Below are positions 8,321 through 17,447 of a stretch of DNA of 64,000 nucleotides, piece by piece (the first letter of the stretch is position 1; each line of letters opens with the position of its first letter). Under the pieces are notes generated by a model. The model saw only the letters and a program-made list of their open reading frames with translations. It searched no databases and had not been told where the DNA came from. The stretch covers positions 186,001-250,000 of the forward strand of contig DATGZN010000077.1 in assembly GCA_035297145.1 (NCBI GenBank), written 5' to 3'. A program made the translations under genes and the position numbers. This DNA is from QHXW01 sp035297145. Lineage in GTDB: Bacteria; Acidobacteriota; Terriglobia; Bryobacterales; Bryobacteraceae.

Positions 8321-8391
8321 CCCCTAAACCCCTCCCTCCACCACGCCGATAGTTTAGTTGGACATCAGTCCACCGGAGCTTCCTGGTCTAG

Positions 8392-9327
8392 ATGTTTGCC
8401 ATTATCGGAATCGTCGTGGTCTTCGGCGCCATCGCGGGCGGCTACCTCATGGAGCACGGAAATATCATGGTGCTCTTGCAGCCCGCCGAGCTGCTCATTA
8501 TCCTCGGCGCCGCCATCGGCACAATCTTGATCGCCAATCCGCTACCCATCATCATTCGCATCGGCAAAGGAGCAATAGGCGTCTTCAAACCCGGCGTTTT
8601 TTCCAGAGACTACTATCTGGAACATCTCAAGATGCTGAACGAGTTGTTCCAATACGCGCGTAAGCATGGCGCCGCCAAACTCGAAGGCGACGTCGAGGAT
8701 CCCCAAAAAAGCGCCGTGTTCTCCAAATATCCGCGCTTCCTCGCCAATCATCACGCGCTGCATTTCGTTTGCGACACCCTGCGCATGTACATCACCGGCG
8801 GCGTGGGCTCCTTTGAACTCGATCAAATGATGGAGCTCGATATGGAAGTGCATCACCAGGACGCCAATGCGCCGGTGGCGGCGCTCACCACCGTGGCGGA
8901 TTCGCTGCCCGGCCTGGGAATTGTCGCCGCCGTGTTGGGCGTCGTGATTACCATGGGTGCCCTGGGCGGGCCTCCCGAGGAGATCGGCCACAAGGTCGCG
9001 GCCGCACTGGTGGGGACATTTCTCGGCATTCTTCTGTGCTACGGCCTCTTCGGGCCGATCGCGGCCAGCATGGGCAAAGCTAACGAAGCTGAAGCACACT
9101 TTTACCACTGCCTCCGTGTGGCTGTAGCCGCATTCGTCCGCGGCTCAGCTCCCATTCTGTCTGTCGAGTTTGCCCGGCGCACGGTTCCCGCGGAAGTACG
9201 GCCCACTTTTCCGGAAATGGAACAGTTCTGCAAGAAAAAGGCCCCTGGGCCTGAGGCCGCTCCCGCCCCTGGGTCTCCAGCCGCCCCTGAGGCTGCGCCC
9301 GCGCCGGACGAAAAGGGTGCCGCATAG
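8392..9327 (+). CDS. motA: flagellar motor stator protein MotA
   Basis: A 311-residue inner-membrane protein with four hydrophobic segments: about residues 2-20, 28-47, 170-195 and 200-222. The third segment carries the conserved LPGLGIVAAVLG with the functional proline. The cytoplasmic loop between segments 2 and 3 is the part that touches FliG. MotA5-MotB2 stators turn ion flow into torque. The C-terminus ends in an Ala/Pro/Glu-rich tail (APGPEAAPAPGSPAAPEAAP), probably disordered and longer than usual. GGAG precedes the ATG by about 13 nt. motB follows after 6 nt, forming an operon. No other flagellar genes are in the window. Confidence 0.95.
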   Translation: MFAIIGIVVVFGAIAGGYLMEHGNIMVLLQPAELLIILGAAIGTILIANPLPIIIRIGKGAIGVFKPGVFSRDYYLEHLKMLNELFQYARKHGAAKLEGDVEDPQKSAVFSKYPRFLANHHALHFVCDTLRMYITGGVGSFELDQMMELDMEVHHQDANAPVAALTTVADSLPGLGIVAAVLGVVITMGALGGPPEEIGHKVAAALVGTFLGILLCYGLFGPIAASMGKANEAEAHFYHCLRVAVAAFVRGSAPILSVEFARRTVPAEVRPTFPEMEQFCKKKAPGPEAAPAPGSPAAPEAAPAPDEKGAA

Positions 9328-9333
9328 GAAAAT

Positions 9334-10215
9334 ATGCCGGAACCCGAAGGCGGCGCCGCTCCCGTCATCATCATCAAGAAAGTGCAGGGCCACGGCGGCC
9401 ATCACGGCGGCGCGTGGAAGGTGGCCTATGCGGACTTCGTCACCGCCATGATGGCCCTTTTCATCGTTCTCTGGCTGCTCAACACCAATCAGAAGGTTCA
9501 GAAAGCGGTGGCCGCTTACTTCAAAGATCCGTCCGGAAACGGCAAGCAACTGGGCAGCACCATGGCGGGAACTGGCGATGCCTTGAGTGTCAGCAAAGGT
9601 GACATGGGCAAGCTCAAGGAGAAGATCGAGCAAGCCATGCGGCAGATGCCCAAGTTTGCCCAGATGAAAGATAACGTCGAGCTCACCATCACGAACGAGG
9701 GCCTGCGCGTGGAACTGCTCGAAAGCGCGAAAGGAATGTTTTTCGAGAGCGGGAATGCCCGTCCCACCGACAATGGCGAAGAGCTGCTGGTGCGGTTGGC
9801 TCAGGAACTCGGCTCCATCCCCAACCCGATTCTGATCGAGGGACACACCGATGCCACGCCGTACTCCGGCGTGCGCGATTACGGTAACTGGGAACTTTCC
9901 GCCGATCGCGCCAACTCCGCGCGGCGCATTATGGAGGCAAACGCCCTCCACCCGGGGCAGGTAAAACAGGTGCGCGGATTTGCCGACCAGCGCCTGCGCA
10001 TTCCCAACGAGCCCACCAATCCTTCGAACCGCCGCGTTTCGGTCATCATTCAGTACATGACCGCGCCGGCGCCTGAGAGCGTTCCGGCAGCACCCGCGAA
10101 ACCCGCGCTTATGCCGTCTGCGAAAACCGCGCCCGTTGTAAAACCCAACCCAACGCCGCCCGCTTCTGCGCCTCCCGCCAAACCTGCGGCCGCTCCGCCC
10201 GCCAAGACACATTGA
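9334..10215 (+). CDS. motB: flagellar motor stator protein MotB
   Basis: A 293-residue protein with one N-terminal membrane segment (YADFVTAMMALFIVLWLL) whose aspartate is the ion-carrying residue of the stator channel. A plug/linker region follows, then an OmpA-like peptidoglycan-binding domain at about residues 125-245 (ILIEGHTDATPYSG, NWELSADRANSARRIM). It anchors MotA to the cell wall and conducts ions. The C-terminus is an Ala/Pro/Lys-rich tail, like that of MotA here. Second gene of the motAB operon. Confidence 0.95.
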   Translation: MPEPEGGAAPVIIIKKVQGHGGHHGGAWKVAYADFVTAMMALFIVLWLLNTNQKVQKAVAAYFKDPSGNGKQLGSTMAGTGDALSVSKGDMGKLKEKIEQAMRQMPKFAQMKDNVELTITNEGLRVELLESAKGMFFESGNARPTDNGEELLVRLAQELGSIPNPILIEGHTDATPYSGVRDYGNWELSADRANSARRIMEANALHPGQVKQVRGFADQRLRIPNEPTNPSNRRVSVIIQYMTAPAPESVPAAPAKPALMPSAKTAPVVKPNPTPPASAPPAKPAAAPPAKTH

Positions 10216-10259
10216 GCGGCCTGGCTCACGGGTTCACCAACCGCTTGCTGAGACCGACC

Positions 10260-10299
10260 GTAGCGCAGGGACACGCGCCGTATGCGGGTACTTGCGGCC
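10260..10299 (+). repeat. 40-bp dispersed repeat, copy 2
   Basis: Begins GTAGCGCAGGGACACGCGCC and ends GGGTACTTGCGGCC; 36 of 40 bases match copy 1 at 7815-7854. It lies between the convergent 3' ends of motB and the copper ATPase gene. Confidence 0.7.
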
Positions 10300-10367
10300 C
10301 TTTCTTGCCCTGTCAAATTGACTGACGCGCCCGAAGGAAGTCGCATAGAGCCCTCTTCCGCACGCCC

Positions 10368-12698
10368 CTAAAGTCTTTCCCTCCGCAACCGCAGTGCGTT
10401 ACTGATCACCGAAACCGAGCTGAAGGTCATGGCGGCGCTCGCAATCATGGGGCTCAGCAACAGCCCCAGGAACGGGTAAATCGCCCCCGCCGCGATCGGT
10501 ACTCCAAGCATGTTGTAAACGAAAGCGAAGAACAGATTCTGCCGGATGTTGCGCATGGTCGCGCGGCTCAACCGTCTGGCACGCACGATGCCGCCTAGGT
10601 CGCCGCGCACCAGCGTAATCCCGGCGCTCTCCATGGCCACGTCCGTTCCCGTGCCCATGGCAATTCCCACTTGCGCCTGGGCCAGCGCGGGGGCATCGTT
10701 AATGCCATCCCCCGCCATGGCTACCGTCCGGCCTTCACCCTGCAGCCGCTGGATGATCTCGGCTTTCCGGTCCGGCAGCACCTCCGCCTCGATCTCGTCG
10801 ATTTCGAGCTTGCGCCCCACGTGTTCCGCCGTCGTCCGGCTGTCGCCCGTGACCATCACCACCCGCACTCCGTCGCTGCGTAGAGATCGAATCGCCGCTG
10901 CCGTCGACGGTTTTATGGGATCGGTGATTCCCAGCATCCCGATGGCGCGCCCATCCACAGCCACGAAGATCACGGTCTGTCCTTCAGCGCGCAACGCTTC
11001 CGCCGACCCTGCGAATTTTCCCAGGCCGATGCGCATCTCTTCGAGTAGACTCGGGTTTCCCGCCACAACGTCGTGCCGCTCAACAGTGCCCGTGACGCCG
11101 CGCCCCGCGAGCGGATGAACCTCGTCTGCCCGCGGAATCGGCAAGCCACGCTCTTCGGCGCAGCGGATCACAGCCCCTGCCAGCGGGTGCTCGCTCGCGC
11201 GCTCCAGACTCGCCGCGAACCGGATGACGGCATTCTCATCCTGATCTGCTTGGACAACAACCACCCGCGGTTTGCCTTCCGTAAGGGTGCCCGTTTTGTC
11301 GATCACGAGTGTGTCGACCTTCTCCAGCATCTCGAGCGCTTCCGCGTTGCGAATCAGCACGCCCGCGGTCGCGCCGCGCCCCGTGCCCACCATGATGGAC
11401 ATGGGGGTGGCCAGGCCCAGCGCGCACGGGCAGGCAATGATGAGCACCGCCACCGCATTCACCAGGGCGTACGCCATTCGTGGCTCCGGGCCGGCGAACG
11501 CCCACACCACGAAGGTAACAGCAGCCGCGGCAATCACCGCCGGAACAAAATACGCCGCGGCTTTGTCGGCAACGCGCTGGATCGGTGCGCGGCTACGCTG
11601 CGCTTCGCTCACCATGCGCACGATCTGAGCCAGCAGAGTTTCACGGCCCACGCGTTCGGCGCGCATCAGGAAACTGCCGCCTGTGTTCACCGTGGCCCCA
11701 GTGACCTTGCTGCCCGGCAATTTTTCGACAGGTACCGGCTCGCCCGTGACCATGGATTCATCCACCACACCGGACCCTTCCACTACTGCGCCGTCCACCG
11801 GTACCTTCTCGCCGGGACGAACGCGCAGCAGGTCGCCGGGCTTGACGATATCCAGTGCGATGTCCTCTTCCGCGCCATCAGCACGTACGATGCGTGCCGT
11901 CTTTGGTGCGAGGCCCAGCAAGGCGCGGATGGCACTCGATGTCTGGCTGCGCGCGCGCAATTCGAGAACCTGCCCAACCAGCACCAGCGTAGTGATGACC
12001 GCCGCCGCTTCGAAGTACACCGCGACCTCGCCGCCGTGACGAAAGGAATCTGGAAAGAGGGAAGGGAAGAGCGTCGCAGCCACGCTGTATAGGTAAGCCG
12101 TGCCCGTCCCCATGGCGATCAGTGTGAACATGTTGGGGCTGCGATGTGCCACCGAGGCCCAAGCGCGCTCGAAAAACGGCCAGCCGCCCCACGCCACCAC
12201 TGGAGTCGCCAGCAGCAGTTGGATCCAGACTTCAGTCCGTGGCGCCAACCAATGTCCACCGAACATCTCCCCCATGGTCATCAACTGAATCGGCGCGGTC
12301 AGCGCGGCGCTGACCCAGAACCTTCGCTGCATGTCCGCGAGCTCGGGATTCTCTTGCTCGTCGAGCGTCGCGACCTGTGGCTCCAGCGCCATGCCACAAA
12401 TCGGGCAGGCCCCAGGACCGTTCTGAACAATCTCCGGGTGCATCGGGCAGGTGTAAGCCACGCCGGAAGCTGCCGCCACAATCGGCTGCATCGCGGGTTT
12501 TTCACCGGTGTACTTCTGTGGATCGTTGCGGAACTTCTCCAGGCATCGGACGTTGCAAAAGTACCACTTCTTGCCGCCGTACTCGTAAGAACCAGCAGCC
12601 TTGGCAGGTTCGACGGTCATGCCGCATACCGGGTCCTTCACAGGCTGGCTGACAATTGCAAAAGGAGAGTTGGTTGGGAGCGGCATCAACCCTATCAT
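10368..12698 (-). CDS. copA: copper-exporting P1B-type ATPase
   Basis: A 776-residue membrane ATPase. Instead of the usual GMxCxxC HMA domain it has an N-terminal YHS/TRASH-type zinc- or copper-binding domain (VKDPVCGMTVEP ... FCNVRCLEKF, residues about 19-62) and then a 'YTCPMHPEIVQNGPG' heavy-metal-binding segment (about 80-107). The core has VTGEPVP (actuator), CPCALGLATP (the transmembrane metal site), DKTGTLTEG (phosphorylated Asp), SEHPLAGAV and GDGINDAPAL. The YN and MxxSS patterns near the C-terminus (FVYNMLGVP, AMTFSSVSV) are those of Cu(I) exporters (P1B-1). An in-frame ATG at 12686 is an alternative start. Monocistronic; no CueR- or CsoR-like gene is nearby. Confidence 0.93.
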   Translation of the reverse strand: MIGLMPLPTNSPFAIVSQPVKDPVCGMTVEPAKAAGSYEYGGKKWYFCNVRCLEKFRNDPQKYTGEKPAMQPIVAAASGVAYTCPMHPEIVQNGPGACPICGMALEPQVATLDEQENPELADMQRRFWVSAALTAPIQLMTMGEMFGGHWLAPRTEVWIQLLLATPVVAWGGWPFFERAWASVAHRSPNMFTLIAMGTGTAYLYSVAATLFPSLFPDSFRHGGEVAVYFEAAAVITTLVLVGQVLELRARSQTSSAIRALLGLAPKTARIVRADGAEEDIALDIVKPGDLLRVRPGEKVPVDGAVVEGSGVVDESMVTGEPVPVEKLPGSKVTGATVNTGGSFLMRAERVGRETLLAQIVRMVSEAQRSRAPIQRVADKAAAYFVPAVIAAAAVTFVVWAFAGPEPRMAYALVNAVAVLIIACPCALGLATPMSIMVGTGRGATAGVLIRNAEALEMLEKVDTLVIDKTGTLTEGKPRVVVVQADQDENAVIRFAASLERASEHPLAGAVIRCAEERGLPIPRADEVHPLAGRGVTGTVERHDVVAGNPSLLEEMRIGLGKFAGSAEALRAEGQTVIFVAVDGRAIGMLGITDPIKPSTAAAIRSLRSDGVRVVMVTGDSRTTAEHVGRKLEIDEIEAEVLPDRKAEIIQRLQGEGRTVAMAGDGINDAPALAQAQVGIAMGTGTDVAMESAGITLVRGDLGGIVRARRLSRATMRNIRQNLFFAFVYNMLGVPIAAGAIYPFLGLLLSPMIASAAMTFSSVSVISNALRLRRERL

Positions 12699-12794
12699 GG
12701 CTGATGCCGGTACGCCGGAAAGGATTCACTATGCGGCTCCCTCCGCGCTCCATGGCGCGATTTGGAGCGCGAGAGGTGCCGAGTTTCTTGGAGC

Positions 12795-12851
12795 AGGGTG
12801 ACCCTCCCGAATCCATCCTCCGAGAGCTTTGGATATCGGTTGCGTCACCCT
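12795..12851. other. inverted repeat upstream of copA in a 359-bp gene-free stretch
   Basis: AGGGTGAC (12795-12802) is complementary to GTCACCCT (12844-12851) across a 41-nt loop. It lies about 100-150 bp upstream of copA, so it might be a regulatory site for it. Apart from this and the palindrome near 12967, nothing recognisable was seen between 12699 and 13057. Confidence 0.35.
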
Positions 12852-12966
12852 GGGGTTGACGATGCCATTTCAAATTGCAACCTTCATGCCAAGCCCTGCG
12901 TGGAGAGCCATTAATCTGGAATCAACGGTTTAGCGCGGAGGTGCTTACCCGTCCTTCGTTCTTCAC

Positions 12967-12995
12967 CTATCCGATCGGATAGTGGTACTATCCGA
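12967..12995. promoter_or_regulatory. candidate operator: 16-bp palindrome plus repeated half-site
   Basis: CTATCCGATCGGATAG (12967-12982) is a perfect palindrome and its half-site CTATCCGA recurs at 12988-12995. It lies 76 bp before the FHA/sigma-54 activator gene and 270 bp from the copA start. Perfect dyads with an added half-site are typical of dimeric regulator binding sites; the regulator is unknown. Confidence 0.5.
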
Positions 12996-13057
12996 AAAGC
13001 TAGTCGGTCGCGCGCCAGCCTCGCTTTGCCGTATATTGATGTAGTTCCGTTCACTTT

Positions 13058-14974
13058 ATGAATCACAGGCTGGTTGCCAGAGACGGTCCCTTGAAAGGCT
13101 CGGTATTCGTGCTGGATACCGGTGAATTTTCGGTGGGCCGCAATCCCTCCAACCGTCTTTCGGTGAGCGATCCCTCCCTTTCCCGGCATCATTGCGTCAT
13201 CGCGGCCCGAGGCGCCCAGTTTGAGATCCGCGACCTCGACAGCCGCAACGGTACTTTCGTCAACGGCGTCCCTGTACACGAACGCGTTCTGGCCGATAGC
13301 GACGAGATCCAGATCGGCAACTCGCTGTTTCTGTTTCTGACCGAAGAGCAGGCCGCCCCACCTGAGCCGTCGGTTCGGCTTGAAGAGCGCAGCCCGCTCA
13401 GCGGAGCGACGGTCGTACTGCGCAGTGAGGATTCCCGCTACTTCCAGCCGGAGAAGGTGGCCACTGTCACCCTGCCCGTCGTGCGAGTGGCGCGCGATTT
13501 GAAGGCGCTGGTCAAGATCAGTACCACCATCAATTCCGTGCGCAACCTTGACTTGCTTGAGCGCGAGTTGATGGCGTGCATCTTCGAAGTCGTGCCGGCT
13601 ACACGGGGCGCGATCCTGCTCACCGGAGAAAACCCCGACGAGTTTAGCTCGGTTTTCTCGTGGGAACGAGCCTCTGGAGCAGTGTCGCCATTTCCAGTTA
13701 GCGGCACCATCGTGCGCAAGGTGATTGGGGAAAAAGTCGGCGTGCTGAGCGCCGATGTGACCGGCGACGCGACCCTCGAAGATTCCCGCAGCCTCATATT
13801 GACCGAGACGCGGTCGCTGCTGGCCGTGCCTCTGACGGTCTTCGACCGGGTTCTCGGCCTGATCTACCTGGATACGGCGGATCCCCGCGCCCGGCTCGAC
13901 AAGGACCATCTGGAGTTGATGACCGCCGTCGCGGCCGTTTCCGCCATCGCACTCGAGAACGCGCGCCATGTCGAGCGCCTCGAGGATGAGAACCGCCGGC
14001 TCAAAGCCGAAATCAGCATCGAGCACAACATGGTCGGCGAAAGCGCCCCCATGCGCTCGGTCTATCGCTTTGTGTCGCGCGTGGCGCCCACCGATTCGAC
14101 CGTGCTCATCACCGGCGAGAGCGGCACTGGCAAAGAGTTGGTCGCGCGCGCCATTCATCGCAACAGCCCGCGCTCCGCCAAGCCTTTCGTCGCCATCAAC
14201 TGCGCCGCCCTCACTGAGACTTTGCTTGAAAGTGAACTTTTCGGCCATGAGAAAGGCGCATTCACCGGCGCCGTGGCGCAAAAACGGGGCAAGCTCGAAG
14301 TGGCCGATGGCGGAACCGTTTTCCTGGATGAAATGGGCGAACTCGCGCCGGCTTTGCAAGCCAAGCTGCTGCGGGTCTTACAGGAGCGCGAGTTTGAACG
14401 GGTTGGAGGCACCCGGGCCGTTCATGTCGACATTCGTGTCATAGCCGCCACAAACCGCATTCTGCCTGAAAGCGTCAAGTCCGGCCTCTTCCGCCAGGAT
14501 CTTTACTACCGGTTGAACGTAGTTTCGATCGAGATGCCACCGCTGCGCCAGCGCCGCGAGGACATCCCGCTGCTGGCGGCATATTTCGCAGCCCGATCCG
14601 GCGAGCGTTCCAAGCGTCACGTTCGCGGCGTATCTCCTGAGGCGCGCGCATGTCTGATCAACTACGAGTGGCCTGGCAACGTCCGCGAATTGGAAAACTC
14701 CATCGAACGGGCCGTGGTTTTGGGGTCGTCGGAATTCATCCTGCCCGAGGATCTGCCCGAGGCCGTGCTCGAAACCGAGCAGCCCGCCGGCGCCAGCATC
14801 GCTCAATATCACGAAGCCGTCGCCGAAGCCAAGAAGCATGTGATCCTGCGCGCCGTCGAGCAGGCCGGCGGCAACTATACCGAAGCCGCCAAACTGCTGG
14901 GCGTACATCCCAATTACCTGCATCGCCTCATCCGCAACATGAACCTGAAAACTTCCTTAAGAACCAGCGGCTAA
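13058..14974 (+). CDS. sigma-54-dependent transcriptional activator with FHA and GAF domains
   Basis: A 638-residue regulator. Residues about 5-95 form an FHA phosphothreonine-binding domain (FSVGRNPSNRLSVSDPSLSR then SRNGTFVNG). Residues about 145-305 form a GAF sensor domain. Residues about 330-560 are a sigma-54 AAA+ domain with GESGTGKE (Walker A), GAFTGA (the sigma-54 contact loop) and FLDEMGEL (Walker B). The C-terminus is a Fis-type helix-turn-helix (GNYTEAAKLLGVHPNYLHRL). It would remodel sigma-54 RNA polymerase in response to a phosphorylated partner bound by FHA and possibly a ligand in GAF. No kinase is adjacent. The downstream gene has a -24/-12-like promoter, so it may be a target. 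Confidence 0.95.
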   Translation: MNHRLVARDGPLKGSVFVLDTGEFSVGRNPSNRLSVSDPSLSRHHCVIAARGAQFEIRDLDSRNGTFVNGVPVHERVLADSDEIQIGNSLFLFLTEEQAAPPEPSVRLEERSPLSGATVVLRSEDSRYFQPEKVATVTLPVVRVARDLKALVKISTTINSVRNLDLLERELMACIFEVVPATRGAILLTGENPDEFSSVFSWERASGAVSPFPVSGTIVRKVIGEKVGVLSADVTGDATLEDSRSLILTETRSLLAVPLTVFDRVLGLIYLDTADPRARLDKDHLELMTAVAAVSAIALENARHVERLEDENRRLKAEISIEHNMVGESAPMRSVYRFVSRVAPTDSTVLITGESGTGKELVARAIHRNSPRSAKPFVAINCAALTETLLESELFGHEKGAFTGAVAQKRGKLEVADGGTVFLDEMGELAPALQAKLLRVLQEREFERVGGTRAVHVDIRVIAATNRILPESVKSGLFRQDLYYRLNVVSIEMPPLRQRREDIPLLAAYFAARSGERSKRHVRGVSPEARACLINYEWPGNVRELENSIERAVVLGSSEFILPEDLPEAVLETEQPAGASIAQYHEAVAEAKKHVILRAVEQAGGNYTEAAKLLGVHPNYLHRLIRNMNLKTSLRTSG

Positions 14975-15054
14975 GTGATTGAGATCGGCCTCGGTGGTGC
15001 TTTTCGGCCAGTGAATGGCAGTTGCTTCCTCCGCTTTATCAATTACTTATAGAT

Positions 15055-15070
15055 TGGCATCCCGCCTGCC
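15055..15070 (+). promoter_or_regulatory. candidate sigma-54 (-24/-12) promoter
   Basis: TGGCATCCCGCCTGCC matches the sigma-54 frame TGGC-N8-TGC: GG at 15056-15057 and GC at 15068-15069 are exactly 12 bp apart. It lies just ahead of the FecR-type gene start at 15093 and behind a sigma-54 activator gene. The remaining positions match the consensus weakly, and the implied leader is very short. Confidence 0.3.
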
Positions 15071-15092
15071 CTATACCGTCGGGAACCTGGAT

Positions 15093-16964
15093 ATGACACG
15101 CGCCTGCTGCCTGCTGCTTCTTGCTGGAACCACATTGCTTGGACAGGATCAAGTTGCTGCACAGCGTGGTGTGGCACGCCTAAGTATCGTAAATGGCGAC
15201 GTTTCCATCCAGCGCGGCGATTCGGACACGCGTTCAGCCGCCGCAGTGAATGCCCCCCTGATGGCCGGAGATGTCGTGGCGGCAGGGCAGGGAGGTCGCG
15301 CGGAGATTCAGTTTGATGCCGCGAATATGGGCCGTTTGGATTCGAATTCCGAGGTCCGTCTTGCTGAATTGACACCTGCTCGTTATCAATTACAAGTGGG
15401 CCGCGGCACCATGATGTTCAGCCAGGTCCGCGATTCGCGCGCGCAAGTCGAAATTGACACGCCCCAGATCGCGATCCGGCCGAAGCAGAAGGGCGCCTAT
15501 CGCATTTCCGTGTTTGAAGACCACGCAGAGATTACGGTGCGGGTAGGTCAGGCCGAAATCTTCACCCCGAGCGGAACCGAAACGCTGGATCCCGGTAAAA
15601 CCATGATGGTACGAGGGAATCCATCGGATCCCGAGTTTCAGATGGTGAACGCTATCGAGCAGGATGACTTCGATCACTGGAACGCGGGGCGTGACCAGGA
15701 GCTAAACCGTTCCACGAGTTCTCGCCGCGTAAGTCCTGATATTTACGGCACTGAGGACATGGACAACAACGGCCGCTGGGTCAATACACCCGACTACGGA
15801 TCAGTCTGGACTCCGACGGTCGGTCCGGACTGGGCACCGTACCACGACGGTCAGTGGGTTTGGGAGGACTACTACGGCTGGACCTGGGTGAGCTACGAGC
15901 CTTGGGGCTGGGCTCCGTACCACTATGGCCGGTGGTTCTTTAGAGGCGGCATCGGTTGGTGCTGGTATCCCGGTCCGGTATTCATTCCAGCCTATTGGAG
16001 CCCGGCGCTGGTGGCTTTCTTTGGTTTTGGCGGGGGTTTCGGGTGGGTTCCGCTGGGCCCGTTTGAAATGGTTCACCCGTGGTGGGGAGCTGGATTCTAC
16101 GGCGGCGTTGGTTTTCATGGGGCGTTGATTGCGCATGCCAACGTATACGGCGCTTACCGGAATGCTCGTGTAGCTGGTGGCGTGACCGCAGTCAGTGCAC
16201 ATGATTTCGCGAACGGCCGTTTCAGCAGCACCATGCACGTCAGCACAGAGCAGCTGCGATCGGCGAGCCTGGTCAGAGGGCAGGTGCCGGTCGCGCCGAC
16301 ATCGGCGAGCCTGCGATATTCGAATCGGGCGGCGACCGCGCCGGCTCATGCTACGAATTTCAGCAGCACACACTTCTTCAGCCATAGCCAGCCTGCGGCC
16401 ATCAACCGTGTGCCGTTCGCGCAGCAGCAGCGGAGCCTGAGCCAGGCCAGCGGGCGGACAGCGGGGCAATCGACGGGTGCGTGGCGGCCAGCCGGCGAGA
16501 CGGCGTCAAGAAGCACCTCGGGCACCGCGGCAGCAGGCAACTCAACCAGCGGGTGGAGGCGGTTTGGCGAGCCTTCGACGAACACGGCTTCGCGTGGAGC
16601 GGGATCGACGCAGCCGAGCTCGAACAACGGCTGGCATACTTCCGGCGACCGGCCGGCGACGGCGTCTCAGCCATCGCGTTCGCAAGGCGCAACGGCTGGC
16701 TCGTGGCAACGGTTCCCGTCGAGTGGTGCTAGTTCCGGAACCAGCAGCGCCCGCGGGTACAGCAGCCCCAGCTACGGCAACCCGCGATCGCTGCAGATCG
16801 CGCCGCCCATCGTGCGCGAACGTTCGGCATCATCCGGCAGTTCCGGCAGCAGCAGCGCGCGCACCGGCACATACAATACCTCCGGTGGCGGCTCCCACAG
16901 CAGCGGGGGCGGTCACAGTGGTGGAAGCGGTGGCGGTGCCGGCGGAGGCCACGGCCACCGATAG
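15093..16964 (+). CDS. exported FecR-domain/DUF6600 protein with low-complexity tail
   Basis: 623 residues from the ATG at 15093, chosen because it begins the signal peptide (MTRACCLLLLAGTTLLGQ); an in-frame ATG lies 78 nt upstream. A FecR-like beta domain follows at about residues 25-180 (GDVVAAGQGGRAEIQFDAAN, RISVFEDHAEITVRVG). Next comes a Trp/Tyr-rich DUF6600-type region (about 210-370: WVNTPDYGSVWTPTVGPDWA, WGWAPYHYGRW), and a C-terminal tail of Ser, Gly, Thr and Ala ending in Gly/His-rich repeats (GGGSHSSGGGHSGGSGGG). Such proteins are common in Acidobacteria and are probably surface-exposed; their role is unknown. The gene ends at a strong intrinsic terminator. Confidence 0.8.
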   Translation: MTRACCLLLLAGTTLLGQDQVAAQRGVARLSIVNGDVSIQRGDSDTRSAAAVNAPLMAGDVVAAGQGGRAEIQFDAANMGRLDSNSEVRLAELTPARYQLQVGRGTMMFSQVRDSRAQVEIDTPQIAIRPKQKGAYRISVFEDHAEITVRVGQAEIFTPSGTETLDPGKTMMVRGNPSDPEFQMVNAIEQDDFDHWNAGRDQELNRSTSSRRVSPDIYGTEDMDNNGRWVNTPDYGSVWTPTVGPDWAPYHDGQWVWEDYYGWTWVSYEPWGWAPYHYGRWFFRGGIGWCWYPGPVFIPAYWSPALVAFFGFGGGFGWVPLGPFEMVHPWWGAGFYGGVGFHGALIAHANVYGAYRNARVAGGVTAVSAHDFANGRFSSTMHVSTEQLRSASLVRGQVPVAPTSASLRYSNRAATAPAHATNFSSTHFFSHSQPAAINRVPFAQQQRSLSQASGRTAGQSTGAWRPAGETASRSTSGTAAAGNSTSGWRRFGEPSTNTASRGAGSTQPSSNNGWHTSGDRPATASQPSRSQGATAGSWQRFPSSGASSGTSSARGYSSPSYGNPRSLQIAPPIVRERSASSGSSGSSSARTGTYNTSGGGSHSSGGGHSGGSGGGAGGGHGHR

Positions 16965-16991
16965 AGCAGGGCATTATCAGTTTCTTCCCTT

Positions 16992-17033
16992 GGCCCGCCA
17001 GCCAGTGAGTCGGCCCGGCGGGCCTCTTTTTTT
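16992..17033 (+). terminator. intrinsic terminator after the FecR/DUF6600 gene
   Basis: GGCCCGCC (16992-16999) pairs with GGCGGGCC (17017-17024) and is followed within 3 nt by seven T residues (17027-17033), 27 bp after the stop codon. Confidence 0.9.
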
Positions 17034-17136
17034 AGCCTGAGACACGCCCGGAAAAAGTAACACGTCTACGCGCGGGGGGCCGGTGTATACTGTGCGGAAG
17101 GCAGAAGCCGAGACTTCGGCCTAAGGAGCAGACGGC

Positions 17137-17421
17137 GTGGCAGACAAAAAGTCCTCAACTCTTAAAGACGAACAGATCGTAACCGAGCGGAAGCATCCGA
17201 GACGGGCATTCCTGACCGCGGCTGGTGCGTTGCTCACTGCCGGTGCGGCCGCAGTGGTGCTTACCGCGAATGCGGCGGCGCAGGACACGGAAAAGAAGAA
17301 AGAGGAGTCCGATCCGGACGCGAAGAAGAAGTCGGCTTCGAAGTCGAGCAAATCCAAAAAGGGCGGCAAGAAAGCTGACAGCACTGAGAAGAAGGAATCA
17401 GACCCCGACAGCAAGAAATAG
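17137..17421 (+). CDS. Tat-exported lysine-rich mini-protein (possible modified-peptide precursor)
   Basis: 94 residues from a GTG preceded by AAGGAG at 8 nt. Residues 21-25 are P-R-R-A-F-L within a Tat-type signal; a hydrophobic stretch (about 27-44) and an Ala-rich cleavage region near residue 48 follow. The mature part, about 46 residues, is about one-third lysine with Ser, Asp and Glu and no Cys or aromatics. The motif ESDPDxKK occurs twice (residues 57-64 and 87-94, the second forming the very C-terminus). No family is recognised. The next gene, 27 nt on, encodes a JmjC/cupin oxygenase that could hydroxylate such a peptide. Lysine content could alternatively mean nucleic-acid or anionic-polymer binding outside the cytoplasm. 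Confidence 0.75.
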   Translation: MADKKSSTLKDEQIVTERKHPRRAFLTAAGALLTAGAAAVVLTANAAAQDTEKKKEESDPDAKKKSASKSSKSKKGGKKADSTEKKESDPDSKK

Positions 17422-17447
17422 ACTCAGCGGTAACCGACGGTTAGCTT

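Noticed and set aside
9145..10212. A 355-codon antisense frame over motA and motB
   Set aside because: Gly/Arg/His-biased and fully overlaps the stator genes.
12911..14359. A 482-codon open frame antisense to the FHA/sigma-54 activator gene
   Set aside because: It lies wholly inside a gene with clear FHA, GAF and AAA+ motifs, and its Arg/Gly/His-rich composition is that of a shadow frame in high-GC DNA.
16800..16964. A CRISPR array or tandem-repeat RNA at the Gly/Ser-rich end of the FecR protein gene
   Set aside because: The repetition is codon-level low complexity within a reading frame, without uniform spacers.
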